A stretch of DNA of 64,000 nucleotides, taken from positions 3,376,001-3,440,000 of the forward strand of contig NZ_CP032405.1 in NCBI RefSeq assembly GCF_016806065.1, written 5' to 3'. Positions within the stretch are counted from its first letter, which is position 1. The number at the start of each line of letters is the position of its first letter. The notes below the pieces were generated by a model, which was not told the origin of the DNA, searched no databases, and saw only the letters and a program-made list of their open reading frames with translations. Both the position numbers and the translations under genes were made by a program. Source of the stretch: Rhizobium rosettiformans. Lineage in GTDB: Bacteria > Pseudomonadota > Alphaproteobacteria > Rhizobiales > Rhizobiaceae. Positions 8,368 through 17,420 of this stretch are shown here, in pieces.

Positions 8368-8514
8368 TCAGCCGTTGACGGCGTGACGGGCAACGCGACG
8401 GATGTCTTCGCGGCCAATGCCGAGGTCACGCAGTTCGCGGTCCGACATGCGGCCGAGTTCGGTGATGGTCTGACGATACTTGCGCCAATTGTTGAGCGAG
8501 CGAGCGATGTTCAT
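8368..8514 (-). CDS. DUF1127 micro-protein
   Basis: A 48-residue basic protein, MNIARSLNNWRKYRQTITEL then GRMSDRELRDLGIGREDIRR. This is the DUF1127 pattern: an N-terminal amphipathic helix, then the SDREL-DLGI-R-DI core. It is too short for routine gene calling. A good SD (AAAGAGG) lies before the ATG. DUF1127 proteins of alphaproteobacteria are small RNA-binding or stress-related factors (CcaF1 in Rhodobacter is one), and several are controlled by the LysR regulator VtlR in Brucella. The gene ends at the shared terminator whose minus-strand loop is CCUCCC. Confidence 0.9.
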   Translation of the reverse strand: MNIARSLNNWRKYRQTITELGRMSDRELRDLGIGREDIRRVARHAVNG

Positions 8515-8567
8515 GGGGTCTACCTCTTTGGTGGTTTGGACCCGTCTGTGGGCCCCTTCGAATTTGT

Positions 8568-8640
8568 TGATGTGAATATATGCTGCGATGCGAAATCATT
8601 GAAGACATAATGCGGCAGAGCACCCATGCGTCTTACGCAT
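8568..8640 (-). promoter_or_regulatory. DUF1127 promoter with a LysR-type T-N11-A box
   Basis: Minus strand: a -10 candidate TATATT (8575-8580) is preceded by CTTCAA about 18 bases upstream. A palindrome ATGCGT-CTT-ACGCAT at 8626-8640 contains T-N11-A (8627 and 8639). Its centre lies about 65 bases upstream of the inferred transcription start near 8568, the usual position of a LysR-family activator site. Regulation by a VtlR/LsrB-type protein is inferred from what is known of DUF1127 genes in Brucella. Confidence 0.45.
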
Positions 8641-8768
8641 ATCAAACGATTTAACCCATTGTTAACCGATGATTTTTTGTGCGTTTGCCTCAGATCCCAT
8701 CGTGCATTGTATTTGGGCAGGTCATACGGCAGGCCGCAGTACAAGGCAGTCAGAAGTGGGGAGAAGAC

Positions 8769-8895
8769 AAAAAAATAACGCTCACCGGGGGAGGAGGTCC
8801 GGTGAGCGTCATTTTTGCAGACCAACGACTGGGAGGAGGAGTGTCGTTGGCCAATCGATCCCGCTCTGGGAGGAGGAGTGAGCGGGTCGAAGAAG
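8769..8895 (-). ncRNA. Anti-Shine-Dalgarno small RNA, alpha-r14/NfeR1-like (cuckoo RNA type)
   Basis: On the minus strand three hairpins follow each other, each exposing a CCUCCUCCC-type loop. Hairpin 1 is CCCGCTC/GAGCGGG (8860-8886) with loop ACTCCTCCTCCCA; hairpin 2 is CCAACGAC/GTCGTTGG (8822-8850) with the same loop; hairpin 3 has an 11-pair stem (8778-8809), loop ACCTCCTCCC, then TTATTTTTTTG, a clear intrinsic terminator. Size (~125 nt) and three redundant anti-SD loops match the Sinorhizobium alpha-r14 family (NfeR1). The 5' end near 8895 is estimated; a TATATT at 8930-8935 is a possible but poorly spaced -10. Such RNAs pair with ribosome-binding sites of transporter mRNAs. Confidence 0.82.
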
Positions 8896-9086
8896 AAGCG
8901 CCAGAAGTTCCGTCGCTCTGTTGAGAATGAATATAGGCGACACGTACGACTTTGTGCAGTGCAAAAAGAGCATGGAAGGCATGCGGTTCTTGCATGGGCG
9001 GCTGGCTTTAATGCTCTCTGTGCCTTGCTGCTTGTTTTTCTGCCTGTGTCGTTTCAGATTGCCTTCGAATTCAAGGGGGCAGGCAG

Positions 9087-10196
9087 ATGTACAGAGGCAG
9101 GTTGAAGCGCGACCTCGACGACTGGGTCAAGCGGGGGCTGATCGACACCGCCACGGCCACAAGGCTGCTCGATGACGTGGATCGCCGCGGCTCGGGCTTC
9201 AGCATCGGGTCGATCCTGTCGATGTTCGCAGCCGTCCTGATCGCGGCCTCTCTGTTGATGCTGATCGCCGCCAACTGGGAACTGATTCCCCGGCTGACCA
9301 AGGTCGCCGGCATCATCGGTCTGATCTGGATCTTTCATCTGGCGGCGCTGCTTGCAAGAAGCCGCGGCGCCGACCGCATTGCGGCCGCCTCCCTCGTTCT
9401 GGGCTCTGCGGCTTTCGGTGGGGCGATTGCGCTGATCGGCCAGTTGTATCACCTCTCGGGCGATACCTTCTCGGCCATGTTCCTGTGGTTTTCGGTGGCC
9501 GCCGTTTCGGCAGCCCTCTTCCGGTCGGGCGCGCTGGCCGTGGTGACTGGTGCACTCGCGCTCGTCACTTTCGGCGGCGGGTTCGACAGTTTCGGTTGGG
9601 ATGTCGGTAGCCATGGCCTCTGGGCCTGGTGGCCGCCATTCGGGGCGGCCTTGGTCTTTGGCCTGTCGCGCTGGACGGCCGCGGACCGGGCCAAACACTT
9701 CGGCTACGTGCTTCTCCTCGCATGGATCTGGTGGATGGTCATACTGGAGCGGGGCGAGCTCTACGCCCTTGTCGTGGCCGTCGTCGCGACGCTTCTCTTC
9801 CTGGTCCTGACGCTGCCGCGTTCGCCTCTGGCGGACCTGCATCGCAGGCTCGGCGCGTCTGCCAGCTTCTACACCCTGATCATAGCGATGAGCGGCTTCG
9901 CCTATGTGCAGGGAAGTGCCATGGATGCGGTGTCGATCGCCGTGCTCGGCATCATCATTTTGGGGCTCTCGATCGCCGCCATCGCCCTGGATGGTCGTGA
10001 CAATGGAGCGGTGCGTTTGCTTGCCTATGGGGCATTCGCGGCGGAAATTCTCTACCTGTCCTATGAGACGATCGATAGCATCCTTGGCACTTCCGCCTTC
10101 TTCCTGCTCTCTGGTCTCGTGGTGGCTGTGCTCGCCTTCGTGGTCGTTCGCCTCGAGAAGCGCTTTTCTCGTCCTGCCGCAGAGGTGAAGTCATGA
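9087..10196 (+). CDS. DUF2157 multi-pass membrane protein
   Basis: 369 residues. The N-terminal soluble part (YRGRLKRDLDDWVKRGLID, then TATATRLLDDVDRRGSGFS) is the typical DUF2157 cap, followed by around ten hydrophobic helices from about residue 40 to the end. AAGGGGG provides a strong SD before ATG 9087. The downstream gene starts inside its stop codon (ATGA, 10193), a COG4984-COG4929 pairing seen in many bacteria. No biochemical role is known for this family; the bases 8896-9086 upstream hold no further gene that I can support. Confidence 0.85.
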   Translation: MYRGRLKRDLDDWVKRGLIDTATATRLLDDVDRRGSGFSIGSILSMFAAVLIAASLLMLIAANWELIPRLTKVAGIIGLIWIFHLAALLARSRGADRIAAASLVLGSAAFGGAIALIGQLYHLSGDTFSAMFLWFSVAAVSAALFRSGALAVVTGALALVTFGGGFDSFGWDVGSHGLWAWWPPFGAALVFGLSRWTAADRAKHFGYVLLLAWIWWMVILERGELYALVVAVVATLLFLVLTLPRSPLADLHRRLGASASFYTLIIAMSGFAYVQGSAMDAVSIAVLGIIILGLSIAAIALDGRDNGAVRLLAYGAFAAEILYLSYETIDSILGTSAFFLLSGLVVAVLAFVVVRLEKRFSRPAAEVKS

Positions 10197-10768
10197 TCGC
10201 TGCCAAACCCTTTGCCGCTGTTGCGCTCTTCATCGCTCTCCTCCAGACGGCGATCCTCGGCTACATGATTGAGGGGCGGGCCGGCATCTTGAGGTCGGGA
10301 ACGGAAGTTCTCTTGAAAACGGCGCCTGTCGATCCGCGTGACCTGCTGCGTGGTTACTACGTGGTGCTGACCTATGACATTTCGTTGGTGTCCATCGACT
10401 TGATCAATGGTCCGAGGCCTGAAACCGGGGAGGTGGCCCGACTCCATGTCCGCTTGAAGCCCGGAACGGACGGCTTCTGGAGTGTTGCTGAAGCCTCCTT
10501 TGATCCGCTTTCTCCGGAGGATGGCAGTGTGGTGCTGCGCTCCCAGCCCGTCACGATCTATGATTGGCTCTGGCAGAACACCGGAAACCTCACGGTCTCT
10601 TATGGCATAGAGCGCTATTACGTGCCTGAAGGCGAAGGCAAGCCGATCGAGGACGGCCGGAACCAGGGACGTGTTTCTGTCGCGGTTCGTGTTTCAGACG
10701 AGGGCCAGGCACAGATTCGTGCGCTGATGCTCGATGGCGAACCCCTCTACGAAGAGCCGCTCTACTGA
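10193..10768 (+). CDS. GDYXXLXY-domain membrane-anchored protein
   Basis: 191 residues with one N-terminal hydrophobic anchor (FAAVALFIALLQTAILGYMI) and a periplasmic domain. The family's name motif appears as DPRDLLRGYYVVLTY, with Tyr instead of Asp in the GDY triplet. A second element ERYYVPEG and a C-terminal pattern VAVRVSDEGQAQIRALMLDG agree with COG4929. It overlaps the DUF2157 gene by four bases, so the two are translated together and probably act together in the membrane. Function is unknown. Confidence 0.85.
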   Translation: MIAAKPFAAVALFIALLQTAILGYMIEGRAGILRSGTEVLLKTAPVDPRDLLRGYYVVLTYDISLVSIDLINGPRPETGEVARLHVRLKPGTDGFWSVAEASFDPLSPEDGSVVLRSQPVTIYDWLWQNTGNLTVSYGIERYYVPEGEGKPIEDGRNQGRVSVAVRVSDEGQAQIRALMLDGEPLYEEPLY

Positions 10769-10917
10769 ACGGGGCCATTCGCCTGCTGAAATGCCTGTGA
10801 AGCATGCCGCGAGCGCCCTGCGACACTGTCATTTTTCCTTTGCGTGGGGGAAAACGGGTGTTATAGAGACGCGCGCTCCGGAGGGGCCATGCGCGAATGC
10901 GACATGCGCTTTTGGAC

Positions 10918-11002
<85 letters not shown>

Positions 11003-11186
11003 GCTAAGCCGCGCGGGATCGACGAGAGAACACCGAGGTGTGGCTCCTGTCAGTCCGGCGCCGTTTTGCTTGGCAGATTGTTGACGAATTGCGACGCAGC
11101 CACGTCCGGGAAAATCAATTCCGGCGTCGTGCTCAGGGAAAACACCGGCTGTCCGAGCACGGCCGCCACGACATGAAGGTAAGAAC

Positions 11187-12665
11187 ATGCAGGTTATCGA
11201 AACGCTCGCTGAAGGGCTGAAGCGCGAAATCAAGGTCGTCATCCCGGCCAAGGACATGGAACAGCGCATGAACGAGCGTCTGGCCGAGGTGAAGGACAAG
11301 GTCCGCATCAACGGCTTCCGCCCGGGCAAGGTGCCGACCTCCCATGTCAAGAAGATGTACGGCAAGTCGATCATGGCTGAACTCGTCAACGAGATCATCC
11401 GCGACAAGCCGTCGGCGATCCTCTCGGAGCGCGGCGAAAAGTCGGCGACCCAGCCGGAAATCGTCATGACCGAGGACGAGAAGGAAGCGGAAAAGATCCT
11501 ATCCGCTCAGGCTGACCTCGAGTTCACGCTCTCCTACGAAATCATCCCGGCGATCGAACTGAAGTCGGTCGACGGCATCAAGGTGACCCGCGAAGTCGTG
11601 GAAGTCTCCGAAGACGAGATCAACGAGCAGATCGAAAAGATCGCCGAGAGCGCCCGCACCTTCGAAGCCAAGAAGGGCAAGGCTGCTGATGGCGACCGCG
11701 TCACCATGGATTACCTCGGCAAGGTCGACGGCGTTCCCTTCGACGGTGGCAAGGACGAAGACGCAGAACTGGTCATCGGTTCGAACCGCTTCATCCCCGG
11801 CTTCGAAGAGCAGCTGGTCGGCCTGAAGGCTGGCGACGAAAAGGTCATCACCGTGACCTTCCCGGCTGAATACCCGGCAGCCAACCTCGCCGGCAAGGAA
11901 GCCACCTTCGACATCACCGTCAAGGAAGTCGCAAGCCCGGCCAAGACCGAAATCAATGACGAACTGGCCACCAAGCTTGGCGTCGAATCGGTTGAGAAGC
12001 TGAAGGAAATCGTTCGCGGCCAGATCGAAAGCCAGTACGGCAACGTCACCCGCCAGAAGGTCAAGCGTCAGATCCTCGACCAGCTCGACGCTCTCTACAA
12101 GTTCGAGTCGCCCTCGAAGCTCGTTGATGCCGAGTTCGAAAACATCTGGCGCCAGATCAACACCGATCTCGCCCAGTCCGGCAAGACTTTCGCTGACGAA
12201 GACACGACGGAAGAAGCAGCCCGCGAAGAATACCGCGCGCTTGCCGAGCGTCGCGTTCGTCTCGGCCTCGTTCTCTCCGAAATCGGCGAAAAGGCCGGCA
12301 TCGAAGTGACCGAAGAAGAAATGCAGCGTTCGCTCTTCGCACAGCTGCAGCAGTTCCCGGGCCAGGAAAAGCAGATCCTCGACTTCTTCCGCAACACGCC
12401 GGGTGCTTCCGCTTCGCTGCGCGCGCCGATCTTCGAAGAGAAGGTCATCGACAAGCTGCTCGCCGAAGTCTCCGTCACCGACAAGACCGTGAGCAAGGAC
12501 GAACTGCTCGCTGACGACGCCGAAGAAGGCGACAAGCCGGCAAAGAAGGCCGCTCCGAAGAAGAAGGCTGCCGCCAAGGCTGAAGACGCTGCAGAAGGCG
12601 AAGAAGCCGCACCGAAGAAGAAGGCTGCTCCGAAGAAGAAGGCCGCCGAAGGCGACGCCGAGTAA
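11187..12665 (+). CDS. tig: Trigger factor (ribosome-associated chaperone and prolyl isomerase)
   Basis: Binds ribosomal protein L23 at the tunnel exit and folds nascent chains. The ribosome-docking signature GFRPGKVP is at residues 43-50. An FKBP-type isomerase domain spans about 155-245 ([17 protein letters not shown], then [20 protein letters not shown]), and the substrate-binding C-terminal domain follows to about 440. The last ~50 residues are a low-complexity Ala/Lys/Glu tail with repeated APKKKAA units. At 492 residues it is about 60 longer than the E. coli protein because of that tail. It is followed by a terminator at 12693-12716. Confidence 0.96.
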   Translation: MQVIETLAEGLKREIKVVIPAKDMEQRMNERLAEVKDKVRINGFRPGKVPTSHVKKMYGKSIMAELVNEIIRDKPSAILSERGEKSATQPEIVMTEDEKEAEKILSAQADLEFTLSYEIIPAIELKSVDGIKVTREVVEVSEDEINEQIEKIAESARTFEAKKGKAADGDRVTMDYLGKVDGVPFDGGKDEDAELVIGSNRFIPGFEEQLVGLKAGDEKVITVTFPAEYPAANLAGKEATFDITVKEVASPAKTEINDELATKLGVESVEKLKEIVRGQIESQYGNVTRQKVKRQILDQLDALYKFESPSKLVDAEFENIWRQINTDLAQSGKTFADEDTTEEAAREEYRALAERRVRLGLVLSEIGEKAGIEVTEEEMQRSLFAQLQQFPGQEKQILDFFRNTPGASASLRAPIFEEKVIDKLLAEVSVTDKTVSKDELLADDAEEGDKPAKKAAPKKKAAAKAEDAAEGEEAAPKKKAAPKKKAAEGDAE

Positions 12666-12692
12666 TCTTCGTGGCATCATGAATTGAGAGAA

Positions 12693-12716
12693 AGCCGTCC
12701 TTCGGGGCGGCTTTTT
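12693..12716 (+). terminator. Intrinsic terminator after tig
   Basis: Stem AGCCGTCC / GGGCGGCT (one G-T pair) with a TTCG tetraloop, followed by TTTTTCG. Confidence 0.85.
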
Positions 12717-12741
12717 CGTGTTTGAGGGATGGATAAAGAGC

Positions 12742-13491
12742 ATGCAGATCAGGCTTATCAGGAGTGCGACGCTCGTCGTCGAAATGGCCGATGTCCGGCT
12801 GCTCATCGATCCCTGGCTGGCGAAGAAGGGGGAGGGAAAAAGCTATTCCGGCCGCGCTACCTCGCCGCTCGTCGATTTGCCTCTGTCGGTCGACGAACTG
12901 CTGCATGGCATCGATGCGGTCCTGGTTTCGCATCTGCATTCCGACCATTTTGACGATGCGGCTCAGCGGGCCCTGCCGAAATCCATGCCGATCCTCTGCC
13001 ATGGTCGCGACAAGGTGGCGATTTCACAGATGGGCTTCGAAGACGTCCGGGCGATCGGGCAGGGGCTGACGCTTGGTTCGGTTCGGATCCGGGCAACGGA
13101 TGGCAAACATGGCCCGCCGGAGGTGCTGGACGACATGGGTGAGGTCTCGGGCTTCCTGATCGAGGCGCCAGGCGAGCCGAGGCTCTATTGGGCGGGCGAC
13201 ACGATCCTGTGCCCGGAGGTGAAGGCCATCCTGGCGGATGAACGACCCGATGTCGTCGTGGTCCACGGCTGTAGCGCGCTCTGGAAGGGCAAGGGGCCAT
13301 TGGTCATGGATGGTCCAATGGTCCTCGAGACGGTCAGCCTGTCAGGTCATGCAAAGGTTGTTGTCACCCATCTCGATGCGGTTGATCATGCGACGGTCTC
13401 GCGCGCCGATTTAAGGCAAATGGCTGCTACCGCCTCAATAGATCAGAGCCGATTGCTGGTGCCCGAAGACGGCGAAATTTTGAGCTTCTAG
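12742..13491 (+). CDS. Metallo-beta-lactamase-fold hydrolase (UlaG/YtnP-like group)
   Basis: 249 residues from ATG 12742 (MQIRLIRSATLVVEM); an upstream GTG at 12718 lies inside the tig terminator and is unlikely. The zinc-binding HxHxDH motif is His64-Leu-His66-Ser-Asp68-His69 in VSHLHSDHFDD, with further ligands plausible in DGKHGP (about 121), YWAGDTILC (about 152) and VVTHLDAVDH (about 210). This fits the short, UlaG-like branch of the MBL superfamily. The substrate cannot be told from the sequence or from its neighbours. Confidence 0.85.
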   Translation: MQIRLIRSATLVVEMADVRLLIDPWLAKKGEGKSYSGRATSPLVDLPLSVDELLHGIDAVLVSHLHSDHFDDAAQRALPKSMPILCHGRDKVAISQMGFEDVRAIGQGLTLGSVRIRATDGKHGPPEVLDDMGEVSGFLIEAPGEPRLYWAGDTILCPEVKAILADERPDVVVVHGCSALWKGKGPLVMDGPMVLETVSLSGHAKVVVTHLDAVDHATVSRADLRQMAATASIDQSRLLVPEDGEILSF

Positions 13492-13496
13492 GCGGA

Positions 13497-14711
13497 TCAG
13501 CTTTCAGAACTGGCACGCGCCACGCGTCGTTCCACCGACAAGAGACCGATCACGCCGAGCACGGCCAGCACCAGCCCGAGCCAAGCCGATCCGGAATAGC
13601 CAAGGTAATGCGAGCCGACCGCGAAGGCTGCCGCATTGATTCCATTGCCGAGGAAGGAATTGATCGGCAGGAAAGCCGTACCGAGGCCTGGGCGTCCGGG
13701 GAAAAGATCCTGGAAATAGCTGAGCGGCAGCGCCAGAAGTGCTGCAGCAAAGGCTGCACCAGGCAGCGCCAGCGCATATATGTGCCACGGTGCCGAAGCG
13801 AAGCTGAGGGCTGCCATATAGCCGCCGTAGCCAAGCGCCGCCGTCACGATCATGCCGACGATGCCGTGGCGCTTGAGCAGATGCGCCCAGATCAGCATGA
13901 AAGGGATTTCGACTAGTGCCGTCATGCCGGCGATCAGTCCGACATCGGCAGTCTTGCCGCCAAGCTGCAGCGTGAGGATCAGAGGCCAGACTGTGCCGCT
14001 AAGCCGCAAGGTCGAGGTAATCGCCGCGATCGAAACCATGCGGATCAGCACGTCGCGAGCGGCGAGTTCCTTGAGTGCCGCGAGAAAGCCGGGCGCCGAG
14101 GTGTCCCGGACCGGTCGGCTGGGCGGGGCCTTGAGCACAAAGGTCGCACAGATGAGGATGAACAGGCAAAACAGCGCGGCGAGCCCCCAGGCGCCGAGCA
14201 TGTTGCCGGACGCCCCAAGTGCCAGCCCGAGGCCCGCTGGCGTCACCACCCAGGCCGCAGAGACGATGGCGCGCAAGGTGCCGTTGATCGAGGCTGCATC
14301 CGACGGTTCGATATCGCCGGTTTCCAGCCGCGCGCTGGCAAAGAGCAGGGAACTGGTGGCGTAGAAGAAGGGGACGACCAGCGAGGTCGCGCCAAGGAAG
14401 ACCGGGACCGAGGGAAACAGGTAGATGGCGCCGTAGCCGATGACCCCCAACGCCGACATCGCCATCAGCATATGGCGCCTGTCACCCAACAGGTCCGAGA
14501 GTATGCCGAGCGAAACGCTGATGACGACGGCCGACACCGAGGAGACCAGCACAAGCAGCGAGAAGGCCTGATCGCTCATTCCCAGCGTGCCGATCGCGGT
14601 CACGGAAAGATACGGGATCGTTGCCCCGAAGGCCGAGCCCTGGGCGAAGATCATCAAGGACAAGACAAGCAATTGCGGACGGCCGGCAATCTGGCCGAAG
14701 GATGAAAACAT
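13497..14711 (-). CDS. Major facilitator superfamily transporter
   Basis: 404 residues from ATG 14711 (MFSSFGQIAGRPQLLVLSL); a 22-residue longer frame begins with a polar segment and is less likely. About twelve hydrophobic helices are visible with a central charged loop (VLKAPPSRPVRDTSAPGF). The loop between helices 2 and 3 has GILSDLLGDRRHML, the MFS G-x3-D-x2-G-R-R signature. The overall pattern resembles sugar-efflux (SetA/SotB-type) permeases, so export of sugars or small solutes is a reasonable guess. It is convergent with the MBL hydrolase and leaves only five bases between them. Confidence 0.85.
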   Translation of the reverse strand: MFSSFGQIAGRPQLLVLSLMIFAQGSAFGATIPYLSVTAIGTLGMSDQAFSLLVLVSSVSAVVISVSLGILSDLLGDRRHMLMAMSALGVIGYGAIYLFPSVPVFLGATSLVVPFFYATSSLLFASARLETGDIEPSDAASINGTLRAIVSAAWVVTPAGLGLALGASGNMLGAWGLAALFCLFILICATFVLKAPPSRPVRDTSAPGFLAALKELAARDVLIRMVSIAAITSTLRLSGTVWPLILTLQLGGKTADVGLIAGMTALVEIPFMLIWAHLLKRHGIVGMIVTAALGYGGYMAALSFASAPWHIYALALPGAAFAAALLALPLSYFQDLFPGRPGLGTAFLPINSFLGNGINAAAFAVGSHYLGYSGSAWLGLVLAVLGVIGLLSVERRVARASSES

Positions 14712-14866
14712 CAGAAAATCTCTGCTGCAGCCGCAGCGAAAAATCGGCGAGGCGCCGGAAGGTTTAAAGAGAACCATCCTGACATGAGTCGCGCCCCGAC
14801 GTCAGCCGGTCTCACGCAAGCGAGCAGCCTGCTGTCCGTTATTGGCTGCTTATCGCTGGCTAGGTT

Positions 14867-16291
14867 CTATTCCGCCGCCCGCCGCTCGATCTTCTCGATT
14901 TTCAGCTCGCCCATCCGGTTCCAAGCGTCGAGCCCGGCGATCTTGTAGGCTTCGGCGAGCGTCGGATAGTTGAAGGTGTTCTCGACGAAATATTCGACCG
15001 TGCCTTTGAGGTTCAGCACCGCCTGGCCGATGTGCACGAGCTCGGTCGCACCTTCGCCGACGATATGCACGCCGAGAAGACGGCGGGTCTTCAGCGAGAA
15101 GATCATCTTCAGCATGCCGCTGTCGAGGCCCATGATATGGCCGCGTGACGTCTCGCGGAAATGCGCAATCCCGGTTTCATAGGGAATGCCGCGCTGAATG
15201 ACCTCTTCTTCGGTGAGCCCGCAGGTCGAGATTTCCGGCACCGCGTAAATGCCATAGGGAAAGAATTGTGGCGGATCATGAGACGGGGCGCCGACGGCAT
15301 GGCGAGCAGCAATCCGGCCCTGCTCCATCGAAGTCGAGGCGAGCGACGGGAAGCCAACCACGTCACCAGCCGCATAGATCGTGGGGACGGTGGTCTGGAA
15401 TGTCTCGGGGTTGACCTTCAACCGACCACGATTGTCGGCTTCGAGCCCTGCGGCTTCCAGGTTCAGCGAATCGACCGCTCCGACGCGACCGGCAGCGAAG
15501 AGGACCATTTCGGCGGTCAGAACACGACTGTTCTTGAGAGTGACGCGGCACTTGCCGTCGACTTTTTCCACGCCCTCTACCGTCTGACCGAAGATCAGCT
15601 TCATGTTCCGGTCGCGCAGTTGGTAGGTGAAGTCCTCGACAATTTCCTTGTCGATGAAGTCGAGCATTGTGTCGCGTGGCTCGACCACGGTCACGACCGT
15701 ATCGAGCGCCGAGAAGATCGTCGCATATTCGATGCCGATGACACCTGCACCGATGACGATCATCGAGCGTGGCAGTTCCTTGATCTCGAGAATCTCGTCG
15801 CTGTCGATAATGCTTACGCCATCAAATGGAATGTGTGACGGCTTGAAGGGGCGCGTGCCGACGGCGAGCAGGACCGAGGCGGCCTGCACCTGCAGCACTT
15901 CGCCATCTTCCTTCGTCACCTCGATCGTATGCGCGTCGATGAATCGCGCCGTGCCGCGCATCTGCTGCACGCGGTTGCGGGAGAACTGATGCTCGAGCAC
16001 CTCGACCTCGTGGTCGAGCGTGATGAGCAGACGGCGACGCAGGTCGTCCGCGTTGATTTCCTGCTTCACACGGTAGCTGCGGCCATAAAAGCCGCGCTCG
16101 CGCCAGCCGGTGAGGTTCAGGGCCGTCTCGCGCAGGGTCTTCGACGGAATGGTGCCGGTATGCACCGAGACGCCGCCGACGCGCGTGCCCTTTTCGATGA
16201 CGAGAACCTTCTTTTCCAGCTTGGCAGCCTGGATCGCCGCACGGCGTCCGGCCGGTCCGCTACCTATCACGACGAAGTCATACTGGTTCAT
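14867..16291 (-). CDS. sthA: Soluble (Si-specific) NAD(P)+ transhydrogenase
   Basis: An FAD flavoprotein that moves reducing equivalents between NADPH and NAD. Start at ATG 16291 (MNQYDFVVIGSGPAGRRAA) with SD AGAGG. The FAD-binding GxGxxG is at residues 9-14, and VGGVSVHTGTIPSKTLRE replaces the redox-active CxxxxC of lipoamide dehydrogenases, the feature that separates SthA from that family. The second dinucleotide fold is VIGAGVIGIEYATIF near 180, and the C-terminal dimerisation domain carries FNYPTLAEAYKIAGLDAWNR. Length 474 fits SthA (about 465). Confidence 0.94.
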   Translation of the reverse strand: MNQYDFVVIGSGPAGRRAAIQAAKLEKKVLVIEKGTRVGGVSVHTGTIPSKTLRETALNLTGWRERGFYGRSYRVKQEINADDLRRRLLITLDHEVEVLEHQFSRNRVQQMRGTARFIDAHTIEVTKEDGEVLQVQAASVLLAVGTRPFKPSHIPFDGVSIIDSDEILEIKELPRSMIVIGAGVIGIEYATIFSALDTVVTVVEPRDTMLDFIDKEIVEDFTYQLRDRNMKLIFGQTVEGVEKVDGKCRVTLKNSRVLTAEMVLFAAGRVGAVDSLNLEAAGLEADNRGRLKVNPETFQTTVPTIYAAGDVVGFPSLASTSMEQGRIAARHAVGAPSHDPPQFFPYGIYAVPEISTCGLTEEEVIQRGIPYETGIAHFRETSRGHIMGLDSGMLKMIFSLKTRRLLGVHIVGEGATELVHIGQAVLNLKGTVEYFVENTFNYPTLAEAYKIAGLDAWNRMGELKIEKIERRAAE

Positions 16292-16439
16292 GAGATGCCT
16301 CTGATTCGCCTGCCGCAATGCTGCAGTGCACATTATCAAGAAGCAGTATGACAGGGCAACGTCACCGTTTCGTTATCATGCCGGAGCGGCGAGAGAGTTG
16401 AGGCACCCACGATCTGGGGGAGCCTTCAGGACCTGGCCG

Positions 16440-17306
16440 TCAGATCAGCCGCAGGCCCTTGAGGCTCGCATGGCCATCCTTGCCGATGATGATGTGGTCA
16501 TGCACGGTGATACCCAGTGGCTTGGCGGTCTCGACGATGGTGCGGGTCATGTCGATGTCCGCTCGCGACGGTGTCGGGTCGCCACTGGGATGGTTATGAA
16601 CCAGGATAATGGCAGTCGCTGACAGTTCGAGCGCCCGTTTGACCACCTCGCGCGGATAGACCGGCGTGTGATCGACGGTGCCGCGCCCCTGAATCTCGTC
16701 GGCAATCAGCACGTTGCGCTTGTCGAGAAAGAGAATGCGGAACTGCTCTGTGGTCTCATAGGCCATGGCGGCGTGACAGTAATCGATCACGGACGACCAG
16801 GAAGACAGGACCTGCTTTTCGCGAAGCTCGCTCTTCAGCATGCGCTGGGCGACATTGGCGATCAGCTTCAGATCGAGCGCCACTGTCTCGCCGACGCCCT
16901 TCACTTCCTGCAACAGCGCGGGCGGCGCACCGAGCACGCCGGCAAGCGTCTGGAAACGGGCAAGCAGTGCTTTCGCGATTGGCTTGGTGTCCCTGCGCGG
17001 AATCAGCCGGAAGAGCAGCAGTTCAAGGATCTCGTAATCTGCAAGTGCCGTCTCGCCTCCCTCGCGAAAGCGACTGCGTAGTCGCTCCCTGTGCCCCAGA
17101 TAATGGGCCTCCGGCTGCAGTGCGGCGCGCGTCGACGCGGCCTTTGCAAGCGTGTTTTCTCTTGCTGGCTGCTCTGCGAAGAAGCTGCGCTCGTCGACTG
17201 CATCATGCGGCAGCTGTCGACCGGAGCCGAAGAGGTCGTTGACCTGTTGCGCGGCTGCGCCTTCAGGGCGCAGGGATTCACCTGAGAACGGAAGCTTGCT
17301 CGTCAT
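16440..17306 (-). CDS. radC: RadC-family JAB/MPN-domain protein
   Basis: 288 residues from ATG 17306 ([16 protein letters not shown]); a TTG three codons upstream is the alternative. After a variable ~75-residue N-terminus comes the UPF0758 N-domain ([26 protein letters not shown]) and a helix-hairpin-helix-like segment ([18 protein letters not shown]). The MPN domain at about 170-288 has the metal motif [14 protein letters not shown] near 246. Named RadC for historical reasons; a repair role is not established. Its promoter region is shared with the downstream map gene only by orientation. Confidence 0.93.
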   Translation of the reverse strand: MTSKLPFSGESLRPEGAAAQQVNDLFGSGRQLPHDAVDERSFFAEQPARENTLAKAASTRAALQPEAHYLGHRERLRSRFREGGETALADYEILELLLFRLIPRRDTKPIAKALLARFQTLAGVLGAPPALLQEVKGVGETVALDLKLIANVAQRMLKSELREKQVLSSWSSVIDYCHAAMAYETTEQFRILFLDKRNVLIADEIQGRGTVDHTPVYPREVVKRALELSATAIILVHNHPSGDPTPSRADIDMTRTIVETAKPLGITVHDHIIIGKDGHASLKGLRLI

Positions 17307-17420
17307 GCCACCCAATCCTGACCCTCATGGTCGAGCGGCCGATCCGCCGCAAGGATATAGTGACACGACTGCCGCCGTGCGCAAGTTCAAGTTGCGGCAG
17401 GTCGTGTTGACGGGCGTCCG

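Noticed and set aside
11499..12806. 435-codon minus-strand frame across tig
   Set aside because: Mirror of the trigger factor gene, with low-complexity output from the tail; not a gene.
14867..16291. Lipoamide dehydrogenase or mercuric reductase
   Set aside because: The redox-active CxxxxC is missing and GGVSVHTGTIPSKTL is present, which identifies SthA.
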